DNA from: Triticum aestivum
Lineage: Eukaryota; Streptophyta; Magnoliopsida; Poales; Poaceae
Direction: 5' to 3'
Assembly (NCBI RefSeq): GCF_018294505.1
Contig: NC_057809.1
Location: 504,182,506 to 504,246,505 of the forward strand
Length of the DNA: 64,000 nt
The stretch's first letter is position 1. Each line of letters opens with the position of its first letter. Below are positions 1-9,336 of the stretch, piece after piece. The position numbers and the translations under genes are program-made. Under the pieces are notes generated by a model. That model did no database searches and was not told the DNA's origin. It worked only from the letters and a program-made list of their open reading frames with translations.

Positions 1-300
1 CCGATCCCAGGGCATGCGAACGTAGCTGTGAGGTGGGCCCTCGCACCGACCAACGCACGAAGGCCTGAGATGCGGCCCTGTTGAGCCCTGGAATGTTGAT
101 GCAGATGCACAGCCCACCGTCCTTGCCTGGATGGGGGGCCACGCCAGGTGGTGGGTGACGGTCGCCACGTATGGCCCTTGCCTCTTGAAGCTCCTGGGTC
201 GCCTTGACGATGAACTCTTGAGCGTCGGGCGCTCCTCGCCGAGCGCCCTCCTGAGTGAAACGTGTGGCGAAGCACGCCTCCACATGGTGTCCGAGCGCCT
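1..300 (-). pseudogene. Element A: internally deleted reverse transcriptase remnant
   Basis: The minus-strand translation of 60-110 gives CICINIPGLNRAAS. After a short frameshifted gap, 1-35 gives CEGPPHSYVRMP. In gypsy reverse transcriptases these motifs (the early ..CIDY..LNKA.. box and the ..Y.RMPFGL.. box) are normally separated by several dozen residues, so a block is missing here. The catalytic YxDD box is not in the window. The upstream part (about 120-300) encodes the linker that follows protease and matches element B near 6450-6600. The coding sequence is frameshifted and cannot be functional. Confidence 0.7.
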
Positions 301-474
301 CCCTCGTGATGTTGGCTAGGTACGAGGCCCTCCAGAAGAGAGCCCCCGAGTCTTGCCCGAGGAGGCGCCGGGCACGCCTTCCTATGCGAGGGAGGGAGGC
401 GCCCCAGCTGTGGGCGCAGGTCCTGAGGTCGTGCCGCTGGAGACGCTGCCCTCCTGAGGCTCCGGGAGGAGTAG

Positions 475-2868
475 CTACTTCTTCTTATTGGGGATGGCCT
501 CAGGAGGGTACATGATGCCTTCGTTGTCAGGGTCTTCGATCGTGGCAGCTTGGAAGGCGTGCTCAAGGGAGCACGCCGCATCTCTTTCTTCGCAGGGGAC
601 CGTGATGATGCCTCCGCTTCCTGTCATCTTGAGGACGTTGCATGGCAGACGGATGTGGGCGACGTCAAAGTCGATGAGCTCAGTGCGATAGTTGTTGCGC
701 TGGCCGAAGGTGACAGGGAGGCGGACCTGCCCTATCGGGGTGGTGGAGCCGTCGGTCACTCATGAGAAAGGCTTGGTAGGCTGTAGCTGGTCGTATGGCA
801 CTTGGAGGCTGTCGAATGTCTCGACGGACAGGACATTGAGCCCTGCGCCGCCGTCGATATGGGTCTTGGTGACTTGGAAGTTGCTGATGACATGTGAACA
901 AAGCATCGGAAGGACGCGGACAGTCTCCGCACACTTGAGCTGGTCCACCAAGCTGAAGGTGATGGCGCACTTGGACCACCTGAGTGGGCGCGTGGCCTCG
1001 AGCCTGGGGAGAGCCGCGTTCACCTCACGAGCAAACTGCTTGAAGATACGCTGGGAGGCTGGGGCCTGAGCACCGCCCAGGATGCAGGCAATAACACGCG
1101 GCTCCTGGAAGCCCCCAACCCCCTCGTCCTGGTGGTGGTCGTCGTTCCTCCTTGGTGGTGGCGGCAGCGGAGAGAGGCCAGCATTGCCCTGAGGACGGTT
1201 CTCATGAGGCTGGTCCCTCCAGGCGCCCTCACGAGGCTGGTCTTGCCAGTGGTCCTCGCAAGGCCGGTCGCGCCACTCCTGATGGGGTCGCGGTCGTCCC
1301 AGGGTCCCCCGCTTCGTCCTCCTCCTCGGCCGTAGCCCCGGTCGTTGCGCTCGGGGCGCCAACCGAAGCGTCCATCTCGAATGGCTCTGAGCTCTTGGCA
1401 GTCGTTAGTGTTGTGGCTGTGTACGTTGTGGAAGGCGTAGAATGGACGACTGCTTTTAGACGACTCGGGGTGGTCCCGACCGTGCTTTGAATCCGGCCCC
1501 GTTGCGAGCACGGCTACTCCATTGCGCTTCACGTCCTTGGCCTTGGCTTTCTTTTCTTCGGGGTCAGCAGCGGGGAGCTCGAGGAGGGAGAGGCGCCCCT
1601 CCTCAGCTCTTGCGCACTTGGTCGCCATGTTGAACATCTCCAGGGCCGAGCATAGCTCTTCGTGGATCGCGAGCTTATCCTTCATCTTGACGTCGCAGAC
1701 GCTATCGAAGAACACAGAGATGATGGCCTCGTCTGTCAGCTTGGGGATCTTGAGGAGGACGTTGTTGAAGCGCTGGATATACTCTTCAGGGATTCCCCTA
1801 GTTGCTGCTTGATGCACCGCAGGTCGCCTGCGGCTGGCAGGTGGTCGCGAGTGCCCTGGAAGTTGGCGACGAAACGCTCGTGCATCTCTCTCCAGGAGGA
1901 GATCGATCCCGCAGGCAGGTTCAGGAGCCACGAGCGAGCACCATCCTTGAGAGCCATGGGAAACCAGTTCACCATGACTTTTTCATCGCTGTTAGCCGCC
2001 TCGATGCTCAGCTCGTAGAGCTGTAGGAACTCCGCAGGGTCGGGGGTGCCATCGTAGCACGGAGGCAGATCCAGCTTGAACTTGCCTGGCCAAACGACGG
2101 TCCGCAGCTCGCGAGTGAAGGCTCGGCAGCATGCTGTGGTCACCGGAGCCCTTCATGGTGGTGGAATCTGGTCTTGGCACCCACGCACAGCCACGACAGG
2201 CGGCACACGGTCTTGACGTGGTGGCGCGGGGGGTGCGGGAGCGTTTTCTTGTGGTCGAGGGACCTCCTGGCAGCTTCTTTCTTCATGCGCGGGCACACGG
2301 CATGGCGGATCATGCCGCGGGACCACGCGTCTTGGGTTGAGGACACCATCTTGGTGCGGAGGAGGCGGGGGCGCTCCGTGAGCCGTGTGACTCAACGCGA
2401 GGGCGCCGTCTTGATGCAGGGGCGGTGGAGGCGCTCCGTGAGCTACCCCCCCCCCCCCCCCCCCGCGGCTGGAGGCGGGCGAGGTAGCGAGAGGGATGGT
2501 GCAGGAGAGCCCCCAGCGGCACGGACGAGCTCGGCGATGCGGTCCATCCAGTCTTCGTAGAGGTCGTCGACCGGGCGGTAACGCAGGAGCTCGCGTGCCA
2601 TGAGCAACGCAGCCTGCGCGTCCGTGGGCGCACGACAAGCGTGGGACGACGAGCCGGCTGAAGTCAGCGACGGGGTACCGGTGCGACCGTCCCGCCACAC
2701 AGAGGGGCGCAGTGATGACGCTTTCTGCTCGTTCGCTGCCGGGCTGGTGGCGGCGTTGGCATCAGGTGATGGAGAGTGGCGGGGATGTCCGCCAACGGGC
2801 GCCATCTGGGCAACACGAGTGGCGAGGGCGGCGCGGCGCTCAGCACGAGCTCGGCGAGCGTCTGACAT
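475..2868 (-). pseudogene. Element A: gag-protease polyprotein, degenerate
   Basis: The likely start is the ATG at 2868 (MSDARRARAERRAAL). The order is an Arg/Ala/Pro-rich N-terminus, then a retrotransposon gag core (about 2143-1740, with WFPMALKDGARSWLLNLP), then a C/H-rich motif near 1450-1395 (AFHNVHSHNTNDCQEL, first Cys replaced by Tyr), then an aspartic protease motif IDGGAGLNVL near 840-868. Several frameshifts break it, one beside a 19-base C run at 2446-2464. Gag would form the particle and the protease would mature it. Position 475-759 is the protease C-terminus followed by a stop. Confidence 0.82.
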
Positions 2869-2920
2869 GGATGCGATGAAGCTGTGGAACATGGATCGAC
2901 GGAGGGAAAGCTTCAATGCA

Positions 2921-2938
2921 CCCCTATCTGGCACGCCA
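2921..2938 (-). other. Element A: primer-binding site
   Basis: The minus strand reads TGGCGTGCCAGATAGGGG two bases inside the LTR end. It is the counterpart of TGGCGCGCCAGGTAGGGG in element B, which confirms the orientation of A. Confidence 0.75.
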
Positions 2939-2940
2939 AA

Positions 2941-3197
2941 TGTCGGATTACGGGTTTCGGCAAACCCTTGCGGTTCGAACACTGGGGTGCGCACGAAGAT
3001 CTCCCTCCCCTAGGTCACGCCCTTACAACGATCGCAAAGCCTAGCTCGCCCAACCCAAGGAACAAGGGACACAAGAGTTTATACTCGTTCGGGCCACCGT
3101 TGCGGTGTAATACCCTACTCCGGTGTGGTGTGGTGGATTGCCTTGTAGGGCTGGGGATGAACAAGTACAAAAGAAGAACGACCTCCTGAGGAGAGGT
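2941..3197 (-). repeat. Element A: 5' LTR, 3' portion
   Basis: This is the reverse complement of the last part of the family LTR, ending ..gtaatccgaca at 2941 on the minus strand. It stops at the element B insertion and resumes at 33228. Together the two pieces make about 900 bases, close to the 911-913 bases of the B LTRs. Confidence 0.88.
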
Positions 3198-4110
3198 TGT
3201 CGGCGTTCTGGGAACGGGGGTCCCCAGACTTGCCTACCTGCGGCCCACGGCATGGCTTTGCTAGCAGGCCCCAACGACCCATCTTCATCAACAAGGCATT
3301 CAAGACCCTCGCGAGGGACCAAGCCTCGCGAGGTGGACGACACAAGACCTCCTCAGGAGCGGCCTCACCAGGATGGCTCGCAAGGGGCAGAGAGTTCAAA
3401 GCATGACAAACCTCGCGAGGTTCTAGTGACGTGAGCCATGACGACCAAGGCCAGGCAGGCGCCAGCGCACGCAGCGTCCTTGTTTCCTCTTTGGTGCTAA
3501 GGGGGCAAGCGCAGGCGCGGAGTACCGAGGCATCAAGCAAAGGTTTCCATATTGGTGCAATGAGACCAAGACCAGCAGGACAGCAAGAAGGAGGTCACCA
3601 TGGAGCCCAAGACGGCGTCATCACGAGAGCCTTTTGCAGGCAAAGACCACTTTTGTCAGGATAAACTGTACTAGCTCTCCCCTTTCAAATTGGTTGTTGT
3701 TGGCTCCCTTCCCGCTCAATATTTGGGGAGAGGATCAGGGCCTCTATAAATAGGACTAGCCACCACCATAGCTAGAGATAGACCGAATGGTAGATGCACA
3801 GAGAGAGAAAGAACGGAGCACACACAAGTTCGCCAAGCACAACAACACCTCAACCTCAGGAGGTTGTTCTTCCCTTTGTACTGTTCATTCTCAGCCCAAG
3901 AGGCAATCCACCACCACCACACCGGAGTAGGGTATTACACCACAACGGTGGCCCGAGCCAGTATAAATCTCGTGTCCTTTGTGGTGCGAGTTCGTCAAAT
4001 TAGTCTGTAAGATCTTAGCCGAGCTAGGACGTGGATTGATAGGGGGGAGATCTTCGCGCGCACCCCAGTGTTCGAGCCTTCAGGGTTTTTCTGGAACCCA
4101 TGATCCAACA
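3198..4110 (+). repeat. Element B: 5' LTR
   Basis: This 913-base LTR begins tgtcggcgttctggg and ends ccatgatccaaca. A likely TATA box is ctataaatag near 3745 (cctctataaataggac). The LTR is directly followed by the primer-binding site. The partner LTR is 32312-33222. Confidence 0.92.
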
Positions 4111-4112
4111 TT

Positions 4113-4130
4113 TGGCGCGCCAGGTAGGGG
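4113..4130 (+). other. Element B: primer-binding site
   Basis: TGGCGCGCCAGGTAGGGG lies two bases after the 5' LTR. This is where a tRNA would prime minus-strand DNA synthesis. I do not assign the tRNA species. Confidence 0.8.
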
Positions 4131-4182
4131 TGCGTCGAAGCTTCCCTTCTGTCGCTCTGCATCACGTTGCCTCATCGTCTCC

Positions 4183-6290
4183 ATGGCGGACGCACGTCGC
4201 GCCCGCGCCGAGTGCCGTGCCGCCCTCACCACCCGCGTTGCTTAGATGACCCCAGTCGGCGGGCCACCCCGTCGCTCTCCGTCGCCTGCCGCCAACGTCG
4301 CCACCGGCCCGGTGGGGAACGAGCAGCAAGCATCCTCGCTGCACCCCTCGGTGCGACCGGACGGCCGCACCGCCACTCCATCACTGGCTCCCACTGGTTC
4401 GTTGTCTCATGCTCGTCGCGTTCCCACGGACGCACGGGCCGCGCTCCTCATGGCGCATGAGCTCCTGAGCTACCGCCCAGTCACGACCTCTAGGACTGGC
4501 TTGACCGCATCGCCGAGCTTGTCCGTGCCGCAGGAGGCTCCCCTGCGCCGTCCCACTCTCTGCCTCGTCCTCTGCCGGCCACAGGCGACATGGCTCATGA
4601 AGCACCTCCACCAGCTCAGCACCAAGACGGCGCCCTAGCGCCAAGGCGCGCGGCTCCACGGCGCGACCCACCGTGTCCGGCACCCGTGCGTGAAGAAAGA
4701 AGCTGTCAAGAAGTCCCTCGACCGCAAGCGAATGCTCCGCCACTCCTCGCGCCGCCGCGCCAGGATCGTTTACTGTGGCAAGGCCCCGCGCCGCTTGCCG
4801 TAGTGGCGCGCGGGCGCCAAGACCAAGTTCCACCTCCAAGGCGGGCCCCGGTGACCATGGCCGGCTGTCGCGCCTTCACCCCCGAGCTGCGTAGCGTTGC
4901 CTGGCCGAGCAAGTTCAAGCCAGATCTGCCTCCTCGCTACGAAGGCACCCCTGACCCCGCAGAGTTCCTGTAGCTCTATGGGCTGAGCATCGGGGCAACC
5001 AACGGCGACGAGAAAGTCATGGCGAACTAGTTTCCCATGGCTCTCAAGGGTGGCGCCCGCTCCTGGCTTCTGAACCTGCCTCCAGGCTCAATTTCCTCCT
5101 CGGACGAGATGCGCAACCACTTCATCGCCAACTTCCAGGGCACTCGCGACCGCCCCCCGGTCGCGGGTGACCTGTGCCACATAAAGCAACAACCAGGAGA
5201 GACCCTGCAGAAGTACATCCAGCGCTTCAACAACGTGTGAACCAAGATCCCCAAGGTGACCGATGAGGCCATCATCTCAGCGTTCTCCGACGACGTCCAC
5301 GACGTCAAGATGAAGGAGGAGCTCGCCATCCACGAGGAGCTGTGTACGACCTTGGAGATGTTCAACATCGCGACCAAGTGTGCAAGAGCTGAGGAGGGGC
5401 GCCTCTCCCTCCTCGAACTCCCTGTTGCGGACCCAGAAGGGAAGAAGACCAAGGCCAAAGACGTGAAACGCAAAGGAGTGGCTGTGCTCGCGGCGGAGCC
5501 AGACACCAAGCGCGGCCGACATCTTCTTGAGTCATCCAAGAGCAGCTGACCGTTCTGCGCCTTCCATAACCTGCATACCCACAACACCAGCGACTGTCAA
5601 GAGCTCAGAGCCATCCGAGAAGGACGCTTCGGTCGATGCCCCGAGCACAGCGACCGGGGCTACAACTAAGGAGGTGGACATGGTGGCGGACGCTGGGACG
5701 ACCGTGGCTCGCGCTAGGAGTGGCACGACCGGCCTCGTGAGGACCGCTGGCAGGATCAGCGTCGTGAGGGCGCCTGGAGGGACCAGCCTCGTGAGGACCG
5801 TCCTCAAGGCAACGCTGGCCTTCCTCCACTACCTCCACCACCCAGAAGGAATGACGACCACCATCAAGACAAGGGGGCTGGGGGCTTCCAGGAGCCACGC
5901 GCTATCGCCTGCATCTTGGGCGGAGCTCAAGCCCCAACCTCGCAGCGTATCTTCAAACAATTTGCTCGCGAAGTGAATGCAGTCCTCCCAAGCTCGAGGC
6001 CACACACCCGCTCAAATGGTCCAGGTGCCCCATCACGTTCAGTTCGACAGATCAGCTCAAGTACGCGGCTACTGCAGGCGTCCTCCCTATGCTTTGTTCA
6101 CCAGTCATCAGCAACGTGCAAGTTACCAAGACCCTCATCAACAGCGGCGCAGGGCTCAATGTCCTGTCCGTCGACACATTCTACAACCTCCAAGTGCCAT
6201 ATGACCCCGACAGCGGTGTGCTCCCTCAAGCGTGCCTTCCAAGTTGTGGCAATCGACGACCCCGACAGCTAGGGCGAGCGCCCTCCTGAG
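4183..6290 (+). pseudogene. Element B: gag-protease polyprotein, degenerate
   Basis: The ATG at 4183 (MADARRARAECRAAL) matches the start in element A. The frame is closed early by TAG at 4243-4245 and then repeatedly. The gag core lies at 4857-5240 (WPSKFKPDLPPRYEGTPDP, then ARSWLLNLPPGS) and a charged region at 5256-5549. An intact C/H motif CAFHNLHTHNTSDC lies near 5555-5600. The protease is at about 6120-6200. Its catalytic Asp is Asn here (LINSGAGLNVL, against IDGGAGLNVL in A), consistent with a G-to-A change, so the protease would be inactive even if the frame were open. Confidence 0.83.
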
Positions 6291-6493
6291 GCCACCCCAA
6301 GAAGAAGAAGCAGTTGCACCATGTAGGGCCTCAGGCAAGCCGCTCCTCGTCAGGATTGGAGCCCACGCCTGGGGCGCCTCCCTCCATTGCATAGGAAGGC
6401 GCGCCTAGCGCCCCTCTCGGGCAAGGCTCGGAGGCTCTCTTCTAGAGGGCCTCAGACTTTGCCAACATCACGAGGGAGGCACTCGGGCACCAC

Positions 6494-6923
6494 TTGGAGG
6501 CGTGCTTAGTGGCACGTTTCCCTCAGGAGAACACAGGGCAAGGAGTTCCCACCGTTCAGGAGTTCATCACCAAGACCACTCAGGACGATGCGCGGCGACC
6601 GCCGCTCACCAGGAGCAGCTCCCCATCCAGGCGAGGATGCCGGGTTGCGCGTCTGCATCGACGTCCCAGGGCTCAACCGGGCCGCCTCTCAGGAGCTTTT
6701 CTGGCCTTCGCGCGTGGGACGCTGCGAGGGCCCACCTTACAGCTACGTTCGCATGCCTTTTGGCCTGCCGAGCGTGGCGACCGCCTATCAATGCAACCTG
6801 CGGAGCATCCTCGCAGCTCAGGAGGCCAGGCACCACGCTGTGCTGGTGGAGATGAAGACGGTCCTCAAGGAACCCCCTGGACCCCCAGAGCCTCCCGAGG
6901 CTCAGGTCCCCTGTGGCTCATGA
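6494..6923 (+). pseudogene. Element B: internally deleted reverse transcriptase remnant
   Basis: The stretch 6588-6800 encodes RVCIDVPGLNRAASQE, then within about 20 residues GRCEGPPYSYVRMPFGL and ATAYQ. A normal gypsy reverse transcriptase has a much longer spacing between these boxes and would continue to YxDD, which is absent. The junction resembles the one in element A, so the deletion predates both copies. The reading frame ends at about 6923 without thumb, RNase H or integrase domains. Confidence 0.75.
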
Positions 6924-7563
6924 GGAGCAGCCCCTTCGCCGCATACCTTCAGCTGCCCCAACTCTCCTTCATTAACAGAACTAGGTGACATTTTCCAAAT
7001 TCTTTCAGCTGGGAGCGCCCCTAGGGCTGCGTGGGTCCGTCCTTGTGGCATGTATCTTTCCTTTTTATGTCTTTACCTTACCTTGTTGGGGGCGCCCCTG
7101 GGCTGCATCATCCCCAAGCCGCTCGGGCCTGACCAGTGGCATGCATCTTCCCTGCATTTACCTAAGCTAGGTTGCCTTTCATGCTTGATCTATCTAAGAC
7201 TATCACCTGCTTGATTGTCGCTCACCATGGGAGCCGCGCGCCGGTCGTCTTTCTTCAGGACCCTTCGCGTTGTCTAACCACCTCGTAGGACCAAGACAAC
7301 GAACAAGAACCAAGACCAGGCGCAAACCGCCTTGAGGTAGGGCCTCGTGAGTTCCCCGCTGACTCACGAGTGTCCAGACACACCTCGTCTAGACCTGCCG
7401 TGCAAGCCACGTGCCAGGGCGGGGCTGTACACGCCCCAGGGGCTCTCCGCAATAGGGAGTCCCCTCTCACGCGCTAGAAGCAAACTAGCAATCACCACGG
7501 CAACCGGTGCCCTTCCTCACGCTAACTTGCAAGGACTTCCTGAGGGCCACAGCAGGCGGTACC
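6924..7563 (+). other. Element B: non-coding region up to insertion of C
   Basis: I see no gene here. Two imperfect direct repeats lie at about 7011-7080 and 7088-7160, each starting with a gcgcccct..gggctgc core and ending near tggcatg.atctt. The stretch ends with gtacc (7559-7563), the left copy of the target duplication of element C. Confidence 0.65.
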
Positions 7564-9302
7564 TGTAGGATCTTGAAGTAGATGTGTCTAGAGGGGGGGG
7601 GATTAGACACTTAATGCTAAAGAAGCTTTTTCGGTTTAAGTGGAGTTTAGGCACAATTTCAACATACACAATACATATCAAGCAAGCATGCAAAGAGTAT
7701 ATTGGCAGCGGAAAGTAAAGCATGCAACTTGCAAGAATGTAAAGGGAAGGGTTTGGAGAATTCAAACGCAATTGGAGACACGGATGTTTTTCCCGTGGTT
7801 CGGATAGGTGGTGCTATCCTACATCCACGTTGATGGAGACTTCAACCCACAAAGGGTAACGGTTGCGAGAGTCCACGGAGGGCTCCACCCACAAATGGTA
7901 ACGGTTGCGCGAGTCCACACAGGGCTCCACCCACGAAGAGTCCACGAAGAAGCAACCACCCACAAAGGGTCCACGAAGAAGCAACCTTGTCTATCCCACC
8001 ATGGCCATCGCCCACACAGGACTTGCCTCACTAGCGGTAGATCTTCATGAAGTAGGCGATCTCCTTGCCCTTACAAACTCCTTGGTTCAACTCCACAATC
8101 TTGTCGGAGGCTCCCAAGTGACACCTAGCCAATCTAGGAGACACCACTCTCCAAGAAGTAACAAATGGTGTGTAGGTAATGAACTCCTTGCTCTTGTGCT
8201 TCAAATGATAGTCTCCCCAACACTCAACTCTCTCTCATAGGATTTGGATCTTGTGGAAAGAAGATTTGAGTGGAAAGCAACTTGGGGAAGGCTAGAGATC
8301 AAGATTCATATGGTAGGAATGGAATATCTTGGTCTCAACACATGAGTAGGTGGTTCTCTCTCAGAACATATGAGTTGGAATTGTGTATGTGTTCTGATGG
8401 CTCTCTCCACGAATGAAGAGGAGGTGGAGGGGTATATATAGCCTCCACACAAAATCCAACCGTTACACACAGTTTTCCAATCTCGGTGGGACCGAATCAA
8501 CAAACTTGGTTGGACCGAAAATGTAAACCTAGTGACCGTTAGAGATTTTCAGTGGGACTGACATGCAACTCTATGGGACCGATATGGTTAGGGTTTGGGC
8601 ATAACGTAATCTCGGTGAGACCGATTACACAAACTCGGTGAGACCGAATTTGGTAATTAGCTAACCAGAAAGTTGGTCAGGCAAACTCGGTGGGACCGAT
8701 TTGCTCTTTCGGTGAGACCGAGAAGTTACAAAAAGGAAACACTGAATTTACATTGCAATTTCGGTGGGACCGATTGCATATCTCGGTGGGACCGAAAATA
8801 TTGCAATAGGTAACAGAGAGTTTGCAATCCCATCTCGGTGAGACCGAGATCCCTATCGGTAGAACCGAATTGCTAGGGTTTGGCAGTGGCTTATGACAAG
8901 TGAAACTCGGTGGCGCCGGATAGAAAGAATCGGTATGACCGAGTTTGGCTTAGGGTTTAGGTCATTTGTGGAAGTGGGAAAGTAGCTGAGGATTTTGGAG
9001 CATATCCTTAAGCACATGAAGCAAGAGGCTCATTAAACAACACCTCATCCCTTCTTGATAGTATTGGCTTTTCCTAAAGACTCAGTGTGATCTTGGATCA
9101 CTAAAATGTAAAATGAAGAGTCTTGAGCTTGAGGCTTTAGCCAATCCTTTGTCCTTAGCATCTTGAAGGAGTTCCCACAACCTTTAGTCCATGCCACTCC
9201 ATTGTTGAACTTATCTGAAACATACTAGATAGAAACATTAGTCCAACAAGAGATATGTTGTCATCAATTACCAAAACCACCTAGGGAGCACTTGTGCTTT
9301 CA
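7564..9302 (-). repeat. Element C: 3' LTR
   Basis: In element sense the LTR starts tgaaagcacaagtgc at 9302 and ends ..gatcctaca at 7564. It contains a TATA box on the minus strand and the paired-palindrome array described separately. Compared with the 5' LTR it lacks a block of about a dozen bases near 7619, next to the 5'-LTR sequence ttgcaattttta. Confidence 0.93.
8432..8942 (-). promoter_or_regulatory. Element C 3' LTR: TATA box plus array of 14 paired palindromes
   Basis: The minus strand has CTATATATAC at 8441-8432. Upstream of it lie fourteen copies of TCGGT-NNN-ACCGA or one- to three-base variants, starting at 8483, 8506, 8549, 8570, 8612, 8635, 8687, 8709, 8761, 8783, 8835, 8856, 8907 and 8930. 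They form seven pairs with 21-23 bp inside each pair and 63-75 bp between pairs. Lying just upstream of the TATA box in U3, the array is a candidate enhancer; that role is inferred from position. Confidence 0.8.
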
Positions 9303-9336
9303 ATCTCCCCCTTTTTGGTAATTGATGGCAACATAC
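9253..9336 (-). other. Element C: polypurine tract enclosed by a 24-bp inverted repeat
   Basis: In element sense the polypurine tract AAAAAGGGGGAGAT lies directly before the 3' LTR (9303-9316 on the plus strand). The arms 9253-9276 and 9313-9336 are inverted repeats with about two mismatches. The 36-base loop holds most of the polypurine tract and the LTR terminus. The tract primes plus-strand DNA synthesis. The same arrangement occurs in element J. Confidence 0.8.

Noticed and set aside
2446..2464. C19 homopolymer in gag of element A as a programmed frameshift
   Set aside because: Element B has no such run at the corresponding place, so it is more likely slippage or an assembly artefact.
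7808..8240. Overlapping ORFs on both strands in the LTR of C, repeated at 15607-16039, 49291-49712 and 57504-57925
   Set aside because: They recur in every LTR copy because the LTR is repeated. They overlap on opposite strands and show no domain. They are chance frames in a GC-rich stretch.
8483..8942. CRISPR-like reading of the regular palindrome array
   Set aside because: The genome is a plant, the repeat is only 13 bp, the intervals are themselves similar between units, and there are no cas genes.
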